In this document: piece by piece, positions 1-8,268 of the stretch
How positions within the stretch are numbered: the stretch's first letter is position 1
Layout: each line of letters starts with the position of its first letter
NCBI RefSeq assembly: GCF_018138715.1
Contig: NZ_JAGSHX010000001.1
Location: 806,001 to 870,000, forward strand
DNA length: 64,000 nucleotides
Reading direction: 5' to 3'
Source of the DNA: Streptomyces asiaticus
GTDB lineage: Bacteria; Actinomycetota; Actinomycetes; Streptomycetales; Streptomycetaceae
Translations under genes and position numbers: made by a program
Notes under the pieces: generated by a model
Told to the model about the DNA's origin: nothing
Databases searched by the model: none
Seen by the model: only the letters and a program-made list of their open reading frames with translations

Positions 1-363
1 AGGCCAGTCGAGTCGGAACGCCCGCGCATCCAACCCCGCCCCGAGCAGGACCACTTGGCGCGCCCCTCCCGCCCGCACCGACTGGAGGAGGAAGTCGTCG
101 AGGACCCTGGTCCGCAGGCCGAAGTAGCGGGCGAAGCGCCCCCACAGCGGGTTCGCGTCTCCGTCCGGGACCTGGTGTATGCGCACCGGCCAGTCCGCGG
201 AGGCCGGTGCGGCGTGGACGAAGTGTTCCGCGTAGATGTCTTGTGCCAGGCTGTCGTGGCGGTGGGTCTCGATCGCCCGGGCCGCGGCGACCATGAGAGC
301 GGTCAGGCCGACACCCCCTTCCACGCCATCCACACCGGTGTTGTGATGCGCTGTGTCGGTCAT
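1..363 (-). CDS. SAM-dependent methyltransferase, N-terminal part (runs off left edge)
   Basis: Only the first 121 codons are visible. Seen: the ATG at 361-363 has an AGGGAGG ribosome site five bases upstream and overlaps the stop of the alcohol dehydrogenase gene in an ATGA arrangement, so the two are translationally coupled. The product begins with a helical cap (MVAAARAIET) and the visible part ends in a glycine-rich SAM loop, LLGAGLDARAFRL. Known: a cap followed by LGAGLD-RA-R is typical of the leucine carboxyl methyltransferase-like family (PF04072/TIGR00027), common in actinomycete secondary metabolism. Inferred: an O-methyltransferase acting on a small carboxylate or hydroxyl made by this operon. 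The substrate cannot be read from the sequence, and the catalytic C-terminal half lies outside the window. Confidence 0.8.
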   Translation of the reverse strand, partial: MTDTAHHNTGVDGVEGGVGLTALMVAAARAIETHRHDSLAQDIYAEHFVHAAPASADWPVRIHQVPDGDANPLWGRFARYFGLRTRVLDDFLLQSVRAGGARQVVLLGAGLDARAFRLDWP

Positions 364-1487
364 GTGTCCTCCCTTGGCCCCGCGGGAATCAGGACGGGTT
401 TGACCACGCGGCCCGCGTCGCAGTCGCGTTCGGCTTGGTTGATGTCGGTGAGGGGATAGGTGCGGATCAGCTGGTCGAAGGGAAACCGCCCGGCCTGCCA
501 GAGCCTGGTCAGCCGTGGGATCAGCAGTCCGGGCACCGCGTCCCCTTCGCAGATGTGGGAGATCCTCCGGCCCCGGTCCAAGGTCCCCGGTTCAAGTGGC
601 AGTGGGGTATGGAGGCGTGCCACCAGGCCGAGGTGGCCGGTCGGGCGCAGGGCCCGGAGGGCGTTGTTGATCAGCTGGGGGGAGCCTGTGGTGTCCAGCG
701 CGTAGTGTGTGCCGCCGTCGGTCAGTTGCCGGACGCGGTCGGGAAGGTCGGACAGGTCGGGCAGGCCGCCCGATGCGGCGTGCAGCGGGATCGCCTGGAG
801 CCGCTCGGCGAGGGCCAGCCGCCCGGGGTGCCGGTCGACGGCCACGGTCACTGCCCCGGCGGCGGTGGCCGCCATCACCGCGGCCAGGCCGACCGCTCCG
901 GCGCCGTAGACCGCGATGGTGTCGCCGGGGCCGACACCGAAGGAGTGGAAGACCGCTCCGGCGCCGGTGAGGAAGCCGCAGCCGAGCGGTCCGAGGAGTT
1001 CGATGGGCAGCGTGGGATCGACCCGGACGGCGTTGCGGGCCGGGACCATCGCGTATTCGGCGAAGGAGGACTGGCCGAACCAGCGGGGGGCCAGTGCGCC
1101 TCCGTCCGCGTCGGTGAACCGTGCCGCGTGTTCCCGCCGTCCGCCGAAGAGGTTCAGCGTGGGGAAGGAGTCACAGTAGGCGGGCGCCGCGCCCATGCAG
1201 TTCCGGCAGTGTCCGCAGGAGTCGAAGCTCAGCACGACGTGGTCGCCGGTGCTCAGGCCGGTGCCAGGGCCGCCTGTCTCCACGACGACTCCGGCCCCTT
1301 CGTGGCCGAGCACCGCGGGCAGTGGTGAGCGGCCGGCCGAGTGCCGCACCGCGAGATCGGTCCGGCACATCCCGCAGCCCGCGATCTTCACCAGGACCTC
1401 GCCGTCGCCCGGCCCCGCGTGCAGCATCACCTCCTCGAGGGTGAACCGGCTCTCGTACGAGCGCAGTACCGCCGCGGCGAACCTCAT
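360..1487 (-). CDS. Zinc-dependent alcohol dehydrogenase (MDR superfamily)
   Basis: A 375-residue NAD(P)-dependent alcohol dehydrogenase. Seen: the catalytic-zinc cysteine lies in GCGMCRTD, the GHEGAG motif follows, and the structural-zinc cluster is complete with four cysteines in CGHCRNCMGAAPAYC. The nucleotide fold carries VYGAGAVGLAA. The length fits the class III/aryl-alcohol dehydrogenase branch of the medium-chain family. The start overlaps the stop of the aldehyde dehydrogenase relic (ATGA at 1484-1487) and its own stop overlaps the methyltransferase start, so it sits in the middle of one minus-strand operon. Known: such enzymes interconvert primary alcohols and aldehydes. Inferred: with the furan synthase upstream, it may act on a furfuryl-type alcohol or aldehyde. 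Confidence 0.9.
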   Translation of the reverse strand: MRFAAAVLRSYESRFTLEEVMLHAGPGDGEVLVKIAGCGMCRTDLAVRHSAGRSPLPAVLGHEGAGVVVETGGPGTGLSTGDHVVLSFDSCGHCRNCMGAAPAYCDSFPTLNLFGGRREHAARFTDADGGALAPRWFGQSSFAEYAMVPARNAVRVDPTLPIELLGPLGCGFLTGAGAVFHSFGVGPGDTIAVYGAGAVGLAAVMAATAAGAVTVAVDRHPGRLALAERLQAIPLHAASGGLPDLSDLPDRVRQLTDGGTHYALDTTGSPQLINNALRALRPTGHLGLVARLHTPLPLEPGTLDRGRRISHICEGDAVPGLLIPRLTRLWQAGRFPFDQLIRTYPLTDINQAERDCDAGRVVKPVLIPAGPREDT

Positions 1488-2278
1488 CCGCGCACCTCAA
1501 CCGGACGGTGTACGACGAACGGGCTGAGATTGCCGTACAGCCCCCACGGCCCGCCCGCCACGCCGACACCGCTGTCCTTGATGCCCGCGAAGGGCTGGGC
1601 GAGGGAGGTTTCGGCGTGGTGGTTGATCCACGCGGTTCCGCATTCCAGCCGGCCGGCCACCGCCTCGGCCGGTCCAGGGCGGTGCCCCATACCGAGTCGC
1701 CCAGCCCGAAGCCGGTGTCGTTGGCCGCTTCGATGGCTTCGTCGAGGCTGACGTACGGCAGCACCGGCAGGACCGGACCGAACTGCTCCTGCGTGACCAC
1801 GGGGCTGTCGGGCGGGGCATCGCCCAGGATGATGGGGGCGAAGAAGTAGCCCGGCCGGTCCAGCCGGTGGCCGCCGGCCACGGCACGGTCGGCAGTGGAC
1901 CTCACCGCGTATCGGCCGGTCGTCCTTGATCGGCTGGGTATCGGGGGCCAGCTCGGCGAAATAGCGCAGGCGTGCCGCCGTGCGGGCGACCTCCGCGTGC
2001 GATTCGGCCAGGGGTTTGCCCTGTTCACGGGTGAGCAGCGGGGCGAGGTCGGCCCCGGCCGCCTCCACGGCGTCCGCTGCCGCGAGCAGCGCGGTGGTGC
2101 GGGCGGCGGGGTCGGCGCACCAGCCGCGCCAGGCGGCGCGGGCCCGGCCGACGATGGCGTCCAGCTCATCCGGCCGCTGGTCGGGGGCCTCGTCGAAGGA
2201 CTCGCCGGTGGCCGGATCGAGGACGGCGAAGCACCCGCCACGGGCCGCGGGCGCCCGACGGGGCCGGGATGTGGGCAT
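1484..2278 (-). pseudogene. Aldehyde dehydrogenase, centrally deleted and frameshifted
   Basis: Broken member of the NAD(P)-dependent aldehyde dehydrogenase superfamily. Seen: the N-terminal part is intact for about 120 residues (LLTREQGKPLAES, LRYFAEL), then the frame jumps at about 1905 to a second frame reading GGHRLDRPGYFFAPIIL and EQFGPVLPV, and jumps back near 1660 to LECGTAWINHHAET and GIKDSGVG up to the stop. The whole middle of the protein is missing: no GSTxxG cofactor loop, no catalytic Glu and no catalytic Cys. Known: the family is normally about 470-500 residues. Inferred: one internal deletion of roughly 200 codons plus frameshifts, so no active enzyme. The gene ends in an ATGA overlap with the alcohol dehydrogenase and starts 8 nt after the furan synthase stop. 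Confidence 0.88.
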
Positions 2279-2286
2279 GCCGGGCC

Positions 2287-3063
2287 TCAGCCCGCGGTGG
2301 CGACGGACGCCGCGTGTTCCCGGGCGTGCCGGTCCATCTCCGCCCGGAAGGCGGCCACCAGCCGCGGCTGGATCCTTCCGGTGTCGCGGTCGCCTCCCTC
2401 GCAGACCGCGCCGCGCACCCCCACGATGTCGGTGCCGATGCGGGTGAGCGCGCCGAGGTCCGCGGCTTTGACGCTGCCCGCGAGGGCGGCGCGCAGACCG
2501 GCCTCGTGGGCCTGCCGGACGAACTCCGCGCAGAGGTCGGGCGGAACATGGTCGAACAGCCGTGTGCCGTCCTTGATCGCGGTGTCGAGCATGGCCGCGT
2601 CACAGCCGGAGCGGTCGGCGATGTCGGGCAGCGCGAGCGGGTTGACGCAGCCGATCCGGTGGGCGTCGGCGTAGCCGGAGGCGACGACGAACGCGTCCGG
2701 CTGGTAGTCCTTCACCGCCCGGACGACCCCGCGCATGACATCGATGGCCTGTTCGGGCGTCGTGCATCCGTAGAGGCCGACCTTGATGTAGGTGGCGCCG
2801 GAGACCGCCGCACCCAGCGCCGCCTGGGCCACTGTGCCGGGCTTGTAGGGGACGTCTCCCACGGTGGCGGAGACCGGCTTGTCCGCCGGGACCGTGTCGC
2901 GGATCTGCCGGATGACCCAGGGGAAGTTCGCGCCGAGCGAGCCCTCGTCGGGCTTCTTGACATCGACGATGTCGAGGTGTTCCGCCGCCTTCGCGCAGTC
3001 GAGGGCCTCCTCGACGCCGTCGGGGGAGATGAGAAGCAACAACGTGGCTTCCTTCCACCGCAT
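2287..3063 (-). CDS. mfnB: (5-formylfuran-3-yl)methyl phosphate synthase, MfnB family (PF04476)
   Basis: A 258-residue TIM-barrel enzyme. Known: MfnB condenses two glyceraldehyde-3-phosphates to 4-(hydroxymethyl)-2-furaldehyde phosphate, the first furan step of methanofuran synthesis in methanogens, and is also found in methylotrophic and other bacteria. Seen: the family signatures are well kept, including [17 protein letters not shown] (active-site lysine), [29 protein letters not shown] (second active-site lysine) and [17 protein letters not shown]. Full length; the ATG has AGGTGG just upstream. It is the first gene of a minus-strand operon with dehydrogenases and a methyltransferase. Inferred: no methanofuran pathway is visible, so the product more likely feeds a secondary metabolite. 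The annotation of the reaction is strong; its role here is unknown. Confidence 0.9.
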   Translation of the reverse strand: MRWKEATLLLLISPDGVEEALDCAKAAEHLDIVDVKKPDEGSLGANFPWVIRQIRDTVPADKPVSATVGDVPYKPGTVAQAALGAAVSGATYIKVGLYGCTTPEQAIDVMRGVVRAVKDYQPDAFVVASGYADAHRIGCVNPLALPDIADRSGCDAAMLDTAIKDGTRLFDHVPPDLCAEFVRQAHEAGLRAALAGSVKAADLGALTRIGTDIVGVRGAVCEGGDRDTGRIQPRLVAAFRAEMDRHAREHAASVATAG

Positions 3064-3254
3064 ACCACCTGCCCAGGGGGCAGCTGTGCGGAGTCGTGTG
3101 GATCACGCGCGGTCCGCTCATCATTGCCGCGTCCCGTGGCCCACGGCAGGGCGCGCGGAGTCCGGACGGGGCGTTGTCATGACGTTCCGCGCCCCCGGCG
3201 CGCCGTCCACGCCGGTAGCCGGTGCGGCGATCGAGACGATGTGTTCCGCCGAGA

Positions 3255-4154
3255 CTATGCGCTCCGCGCTGATTGCCGAATGATCAGGTCGGTCAGCAGG
3301 GCCAGCGGGGGCCAGCTGTCGCGACCCCGGCGGGCGACGGCGAAGGCGCGCAGGACAACGTCCGGCGCGGTGAGCGGCACCAGCTGGACACCGGGCAACG
3401 TGGAGGTGCCCATCGGCAGCAGCCCTACGCCCATCCCTGCCGCGATCATGCCCTGTACGAGGTCGAGGCTGTCCGCCTGGTGCGTGAGGTGGGGGGTGAA
3501 ACCGGCCATGGAGGCGAGTGTCCGGATGACGGTCTCGTCACCGGGGTTGCGCGAGTTGCCGATCCAGTCCGCCGTGCGGAACCGGCGGAAGACCTCAGGG
3601 GCGCCCGGTACTGAGGGACGGGCGGCGTGGTCAGGAACGCCCAGACCCCAGGGAGCGGTCCACAGGGGGGTGATCACGACCGCGGGGTCCGGCTCGGCCG
3701 GTGCCAGGTTGTAGTCGTAGGTGAGCGCGAGGTCGGCCTCGTCGTTCGCCAGCAACTGGAGGGCTTCGGTGGGCTCGTGCTCACGGACCAGGATGCTGAG
3801 CTGAGGATGGCTCGTCGACAAGTTGCCGATGATGGGCAGCAGTTGGGCTCGGATGGCCGTGGCGAAGCCTGCCACGCGCACCGTGCCGGTCGGCGGGGCG
3901 TCGGGGCTCAAGTCCCGCTGTGCGGCCTCGACCGCCGCAAGGATCGTCACGGCGTGTTCCGCCAGTCGGCGGCCCGCCGGTGTGAGCCTGACCCTGCGTC
4001 CATGCGGCTCGATCAGTGCCGTGCCCATTTCCTGAGCCAAGGCGGCGACCTGCTGGGAAACGGTCGAGGTGGTCGTGCCGGTGGCCTCGGCCACGGCGCG
4101 CATCGAGCCTCGCCGGGCCAGCTCGGCCAGCATCTGGAGGCGACGTGTTTCCAT
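3255..4154 (-). CDS. LysR-family transcriptional regulator
   Basis: A LysR-type regulator of 299 residues from the chosen start METRRLQML. Seen: N-terminal winged helix-turn-helix (SMRAVAEATGTTTSTVSQQV), then a periplasmic-binding-protein-like effector domain from about residue 85 to the end. Two upstream in-frame starts exist at 4169 and 4187; the outermost falls inside a perfect inverted repeat at 4172-4194, and the family normally starts a few residues before the first helix, so 4154 is preferred. It is transcribed away from an EamA exporter beginning at 4239, the usual LysR arrangement in which the regulator controls the divergent gene. It also precedes the furan operon in the same direction, with a 190-bp gap, so it could control that too. 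Confidence 0.9.
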   Translation of the reverse strand: METRRLQMLAELARRGSMRAVAEATGTTTSTVSQQVAALAQEMGTALIEPHGRRVRLTPAGRRLAEHAVTILAAVEAAQRDLSPDAPPTGTVRVAGFATAIRAQLLPIIGNLSTSHPQLSILVREHEPTEALQLLANDEADLALTYDYNLAPAEPDPAVVITPLWTAPWGLGVPDHAARPSVPGAPEVFRRFRTADWIGNSRNPGDETVIRTLASMAGFTPHLTHQADSLDLVQGMIAAGMGVGLLPMGTSTLPGVQLVPLTAPDVVLRAFAVARRGRDSWPPLALLTDLIIRQSARSA

Positions 4155-4171
4155 CCCTCTATTGTCCATGA

Positions 4172-4194
4172 ATCCCGAACGAATCATTCGGGAT
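4172..4194. promoter_or_regulatory. Inverted repeat between LysR and EamA genes (putative operator)
   Basis: Seen: ATCCCGAA, a 7-bp spacer CGAATCA, then TTCGGGAT, a perfect 8-bp inverted repeat in the 84-bp divergent gap. Known: LysR regulators bind dyads of this size in divergent promoters. Inferred: operator of the adjacent LysR protein. Confidence 0.6.
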
Positions 4195-4238
4195 CGACAC
4201 GTGGACGTGAACGGTGTCGAGGCTCTCTACTGGAGCCC

Positions 4239-5204
4239 ATGAACGCTCCCGAACCGCCCGAGACTCCTCCTTCCCGTCGCTCGCGCCATGCCGGCGCCGG
4301 TGCCCTCATGGCTGCCACCGCGATGTGTACCGTGCAGCTCGGATCGGCTCTGACGGTTCCGTTGTTCGGACAGCTCGGCGCGCTGGGAACCGCGGGGCTG
4401 CGCCTGGGCTGGGCGGGGCTGATTCTGCTGGTCGCCATCCGCCCCCGGCCTCGTGATTTCAGCTCACGGGATCTTCTCGCCTGCATGCTGCTCGGTCTCG
4501 TGACCGCCGGAATGATGGTCTTCTTCATGCAGGCGATCGCCCGTCTCCCGTTGGGAACCGCGAGCGCGCTGGAATTCCTGGGACCGCTCACGGTCTCCCT
4601 CTTCGGGCCGAGGAAGGGACGCCTGATCTGGGCGGCCGCGGCGGCGACGGGCGTCGTGCTGCTGACCGAACCCTGGCACGGCGGCGCCGACCTTCTGGGG
4701 GTGGGGAGCGCGCTGCTCGCCGCGGGATGCTGGGCCGCGTACATTCTGCTGACCCAACGGGTCGGTGATCGCGTCACCGGCCTGAAAGGACTGGCCGTCT
4801 CCATGCCGGTCGCCGCGGTGGTGGGGCTGGCCATCGCCGCCCCGGACCTCGCCGACCGCATCACGTGGTCACCGCTGTGGACCATGCTGGCTCTGGCGGT
4901 GCTCAGCCCCGTCATCCCCTTCGCCCTCGAGTTTCTCGCCCTGCGCCATCTGACCACGTCCGCGTTCGGCACGCTGATGAGCCTCGAGCCCGCCATCGCC
5001 CTCATGGTCGGTCTGCTCGTTCTCGGCCAGCGCCCCGGGACGGCCGCGACACTCGGTCTGGTTCTCGTGGTCGTGGCCAGCGTCGGCGCCACCCGCGCCG
5101 GTGTCCGTCCCCCGGCACCCTCCAAAGAGGCGCCGGCTTCCCGGCATGAGCCCGGCCGGGAGTCCGTACGACGCGATCAGGTGTCATCGAACGTGGCAAG
5201 CTAA
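4239..5204 (+). CDS. EamA/RhtA-type drug/metabolite exporter
   Basis: Inner-membrane exporter of 321 residues with about ten hydrophobic segments, in two EamA halves. Seen: start ATG 4239 with GGAG four bases upstream; the first segment reads MAATAMCTVQLGSALTVPL, and the EamA-like LPLGTASALEFLGPL and LEPAIALMVGLLVLGQ segments close each half. Known: the RhtA branch (threonine/homoserine exporter) begins with a Q-x-G-(A/S)-x-L segment of this sort. Inferred: efflux of amino acids or small metabolites under control of the divergent LysR gene. The substrate is not determinable here. The reading frame stays open upstream, but that region is the antisense of the LysR gene. Confidence 0.85.
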   Translation: MNAPEPPETPPSRRSRHAGAGALMAATAMCTVQLGSALTVPLFGQLGALGTAGLRLGWAGLILLVAIRPRPRDFSSRDLLACMLLGLVTAGMMVFFMQAIARLPLGTASALEFLGPLTVSLFGPRKGRLIWAAAAATGVVLLTEPWHGGADLLGVGSALLAAGCWAAYILLTQRVGDRVTGLKGLAVSMPVAAVVGLAIAAPDLADRITWSPLWTMLALAVLSPVIPFALEFLALRHLTTSAFGTLMSLEPAIALMVGLLVLGQRPGTAATLGLVLVVVASVGATRAGVRPPAPSKEAPASRHEPGRESVRRDQVSSNVAS

Positions 5205-5290
5205 CGTGTCGCAACCGGTCGATTGCGGTCCGGTCCTGTTGTCGCCTGGGGCAGCACGCTGAAGATCTCCCGCTTCGCTTGGAGGAGACC

Positions 5291-5764
5291 ATGTCCACAT
5301 CCATCGGCACGCCCGCCGATCCGACGTTGAGCTATCGAGCCATCGAGAACTTGATCGCACGTTACGCCGAACTCGTGGACGACGGCGATTTCGCGGGACT
5401 CGGCACGCTGCTCGCTGACGCCACCTTCACGGGCAGCGGCGAGCCGGTCAGCGGGCGCGAAGCGATCGAGGAGATGTTCAAGGAGACTCTGATCGTCTAC
5501 GCCGACGGCACGCCGCGAACCCACCACGCCACCACCAATGTCGCCATCGAGGTCGATGAACAAGCGAACACGGCGGTCTCGCGCTCGTACGTCACCGTGT
5601 TCCAGGCACTGCCCGACCTGCCCCTGCAACCCATCGCCGCGGGTCGGTACCACGACCGCTTCGAGCGCCGTGACGGGCAGTGGCGCTTCGCGGAGCGACG
5701 GGTCCGCATCAACCTGATCGGCGATGTGAGTCGCCATGCGCACCAGGCTGCCGCACGGCGGTAG
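5291..5764 (+). CDS. NTF2-like (SnoaL-type) protein
   Basis: A 157-residue protein of the nuclear transport factor 2-like superfamily, SnoaL-like branch. Seen: the ATG at 5291 follows a strong GGAGGAG site, which decides the start over an in-frame ATG 12 nt earlier. The fold signatures are an N-terminal helix YRAIENLIARYAELVDDGDF, the FTGSGEPVSGREAIEEMF segment, HHATTNVAIEVD, and a C-terminal GRYHDRFERRDGQWRFAERRV strand pair. Known: these cone-shaped proteins include polyketide cyclases, dehydratases and proteins of no known activity. Inferred: cytosolic enzyme or binding protein of unknown substrate. It stands alone on the plus strand and faces the VWA gene across a terminator. Confidence 0.8.
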   Translation: MSTSIGTPADPTLSYRAIENLIARYAELVDDGDFAGLGTLLADATFTGSGEPVSGREAIEEMFKETLIVYADGTPRTHHATTNVAIEVDEQANTAVSRSYVTVFQALPDLPLQPIAAGRYHDRFERRDGQWRFAERRVRINLIGDVSRHAHQAAARR

Positions 5765-5778
5765 CGGTTGCCGGGGGA

Positions 5779-5811
5779 GGAGGCCCCGCCCGTCGGACCG
5801 GCGGGGCCTCC
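5779..5811. terminator. Bidirectional hairpin terminator
   Basis: Seen: GGAGGCCCCGCC, 9-nt loop, GGCGGGGCCTCC, a perfect 12-bp GC stem lying between the convergent SnoaL-type and VWA genes. It has no clear U tract, which is common for Streptomyces terminators. Confidence 0.75.
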
Positions 5812-5817
5812 ACGGCC

Positions 5818-6858
5818 TCAGATCATGAGCAGCAGCCGCGTGTGCGGTGTCAGCTTCCGATTCACGCTGGTGCTCTGCACGAATATCGTGAAGTCGTCGT
5901 TGTGATCCGGCTTGACGCGAACTTCCGTGTCCGGCAGGCCCAGCAGGGATCGGGCCTCCGGCCCCGTGTACACCCGGTCCGTCTTCTTCTCCAGCACCGC
6001 TATCTGCTTCCGCGCCTGGATTTTCTCCGACTTGCTCAGCTGATAGAACGCACAACCGGTACGGAAGGTGTGCCCGCATTCGATGACCCATTCCCGGATC
6101 GCCGCTTCGCGGGCCACCGGAATCAGCTGGTATTTCGACGGGTCCACCGGGGTGAGGCCGGCTGCCTTGATGGTGTCCTTGTTGACCGCCTCCGCACCCG
6201 TGGAGAACACCGCCCGCGATCCCCGGATGCCCTGGGCCCGGCCCACCATAAAGTTCTCGGTGGCCTGCTGGATAACCTGCCCCGCCTCCTCCAGGCCCTG
6301 AGTGCTCGTGGCGTCCCAGATGGCGATGTTGTCCTTCGGGAAGCCGCACTGCATGGCCTCGCGCTTGCCCATCTGGTCCGGCACAAGGACGGCCAGCGTC
6401 CAGTTGTCCTCTTGTGTCTCCATCAACTCGGCCACGGCCCGCACCAGTTCACGTGGGCTTTTGGTGAGGGCATCGGGGCAGCGGTGACTCGCGTTCTCCT
6501 GGCCGTCCGTCAGCACGAACGTCAGGAAGCTGTGGTCGCCGTACAGTTGGGCGGTCTGCGCCAGCTCCCGCTGCGACTTCAGTGTGGCCGCCAGCAGAGC
6601 CGTCATTCCGCCGACCCGGTAAAGCTGCTTCAGGGACGGCATCCGCAGCACGTCCTTGTCGTAGATGACGCACTCCACCTTGTCGGCGAAGACGTACACC
6701 GTAACGCGGGTTTCCTGGTCCAGCTCCTTCGATCGGCGGGCCAGATACGCAATCTGCTGGTCGGCGACTTCGACGACCTTTCCGCGCAGGTGTGACATGG
6801 ACGAACTGGCGTCCAGCACAAGAGCAACGTGATTGATGTAGTTCTGGTCTCCGGACAT
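5818..6858 (-). CDS. VWA-domain protein
   Basis: A 346-residue protein with a von Willebrand factor A domain in its N-terminal 200 residues. Seen: the metal-ion-dependent adhesion site is intact, with DASSSM close to the start, a conserved Thr in the VGGMTALLAA loop, and LTDGQENAS as the third motif. The C-terminal 130 residues are charged and not recognised. No signal peptide or membrane segment, so probably cytosolic. The start MSGDQNY (6858) is chosen because GGGGG lies about eight bases upstream; a longer in-frame start exists at 6915. Known: bacterial VWA proteins often scaffold ATPase or tellurite-type stress complexes. No such partner lies nearby, so the function is unknown. Confidence 0.8.
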   Translation of the reverse strand: MSGDQNYINHVALVLDASSSMSHLRGKVVEVADQQIAYLARRSKELDQETRVTVYVFADKVECVIYDKDVLRMPSLKQLYRVGGMTALLAATLKSQRELAQTAQLYGDHSFLTFVLTDGQENASHRCPDALTKSPRELVRAVAELMETQEDNWTLAVLVPDQMGKREAMQCGFPKDNIAIWDATSTQGLEEAGQVIQQATENFMVGRAQGIRGSRAVFSTGAEAVNKDTIKAAGLTPVDPSKYQLIPVAREAAIREWVIECGHTFRTGCAFYQLSKSEKIQARKQIAVLEKKTDRVYTGPEARSLLGLPDTEVRVKPDHNDDFTIFVQSTSVNRKLTPHTRLLLMI

Positions 6859-6972
6859 GCCGCGCCCCCTCTTTTTCCTTCTCGATGCTCCTACCTTCTC
6901 ACCCACCACTGACAATCGATCTTGGACTGCGATGCGTGGGAGCCGGTGCCCGTGCAGGCGAGTGACGCGGCG

Positions 6973-7740
6973 TCAGGAGGAGAAGCGCACATAGTCGAAG
7001 CGTGCGGTCACCGGCTGTTTGACGGTCACCGGTGTGTAGAGCCGGGTCACACCGACGTTGTCCGCCTCGCCGGCGCCGCGGGTCGAGGCGACACCGCCGC
7101 GGCGCCAGCCCTTCGGTACGTCCACCGTCAGCTCGGCCAGCGGCATGTCGAGCATGGCCGAGCTGACCTGTACGTGCGCCGCCCCGTCGCGCATCTCGGC
7201 CGTGAGCGAGTGCCAGGTACGCGGATCGGTGTTCGCGTGCAGGCGAGCGGTCCGCTTCCGCACCACCTTCCGGTCCCGGGTGACCTCGACGGAGAGGGTG
7301 CCGGTGGAATCCAGCCAGGCCACGGCGTGGTCGGACCGGCCCGCGGACGCCAGGACAAGACCGACCCGGCCGTCGTCGTCGCGCAGCCGGACGTCGGCCT
7401 CGATCCTCACATCGCCGTCCGGGGCCCGCCGCGGCAGCAGCAGCTGCGGGACCGTGGCCCGGGACCGGCCGCGGGCGTAGCGTCCCGAGTCGGGATCCGA
7501 CTCCGTGGTCCAGGAGCCGTGTCCGAGGATGTCGAAGTCGGCCGGCCGTCGTCGAAGGTGCTCCCCGAGCCCCAGTCGCCCGCGGGTGCGGTCTGCCGAT
7601 CCTCGCTGGTCCAGGCGCCCGCGCGCACGGTCGGCCAGCCGTCGATCCAGTCGAGCCGGTCCATCATGGTCGGCCGTCCGCCCCAGTTCGGATCGCTCTC
7701 GTGGCGGTCGAATCCAGCCGCTCCCGCTCCGGGTGACGGT
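6973..7740 (-). pseudogene. Glycoside hydrolase family 43 remnant (C-terminal half)
   Basis: Relic of an extracellular arabinofuranosidase/xylosidase-type enzyme. Seen: on the minus strand one frame reads GFDRHESDPNWGGRP and MMDRLDWIDGWPTVRAG, the motif that ends the GH43 five-bladed propeller, followed near 7545 by a frameshift into a second frame reading ADFDILGHGSWTTESDP and then a beta-sandwich domain of about 180 residues down to the stop at 6973. The catalytic propeller blades upstream are absent. Known: full-length members are about 500 residues with a signal peptide. Inferred: 5'-truncated and frameshifted, so inactive. The exact left end of the coding similarity near 7740 is uncertain. 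Confidence 0.72.
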
Positions 7741-7899
7741 CACATGCCGCGCACAGCTCACCAAGCCCCTTCCGCCACGACGGGAGTCCGGCCCGCGGGC
7801 GGACCGGACCCCGAGTTTCGACAGCGCCGATCCATGGCCTAGGGTGCAACGCCGCGCCCTGGCGCGTATCTTTCCGGCCTACCATCACAGGGATCTCTC

Positions 7900-8259
7900 A
7901 TGCGTTTGGCAACCACACTCCTCCTGATCGGCGCCCTGTTCGCAGTGGCGCCCGCCACGGCCCAGGCGGCGTCGGCGCGTGACTCCGTCTCGTACGTCGC
8001 GCTGTCGTCGAAGCGAGGCGGTGGCAGCGGCGGCGGTGGTGGCGTCAGCAAGGGCGGCGGTGGTGTGAGCAAGAGCGGTGGCTACAAGAAGAAGTCGAGG
8101 AGCGGCGGCTACTCCTCGGGCGGCAACGACGGCGGTTCGTCCACCGGTAAGAAGATGCCCCTGTGGCAGGCGATCCTGTTTCTGCTGGTTCTGGGGTGCC
8201 TCGTTGTCTGGGGTGTCGTCAAGCTCGTGCGCAAGTTCCGGAAGCTGGTCAGCGACTGA
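7900..8259 (+). CDS. Small exported Gly/Ser/Lys-rich membrane protein
   Basis: A 119-residue protein that I do not recognise as a characterised family. Seen: an N-terminal signal peptide (LATTLLLIGALFAVAPATAQA), then a low-complexity stretch rich in Gly, Ser and Lys (residues about 40-85, with tandem GGGGV-SK and GGY-K units), then one hydrophobic segment AILFLLVLGCLVVWGVV and a basic tail KLVRKFRKL. This predicts a protein anchored by its C-terminus with the flexible glycine-rich part outside. Known: similar TPM-like C-termini occur in many actinomycetes. It faces the EF-hand gene convergently, with only 9 nt between the stops. Confidence 0.65.
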   Translation: MRLATTLLLIGALFAVAPATAQAASARDSVSYVALSSKRGGGSGGGGGVSKGGGGVSKSGGYKKKSRSGGYSSGGNDGGSSTGKKMPLWQAILFLLVLGCLVVWGVVKLVRKFRKLVSD

Positions 8260-8268
8260 CGGTACTCG

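Noticed and set aside
2287..3063. Evidence of a methanogenic or archaeal segment
   Set aside because: MfnB homologues are widespread in actinomycetes, and codon use and neighbours are typical of Streptomyces.
3627..4238. N-terminal extension of the EamA exporter
   Set aside because: The open frame continues upstream but is antisense to the LysR gene; the transporter begins naturally at 4239 with a ribosome site.
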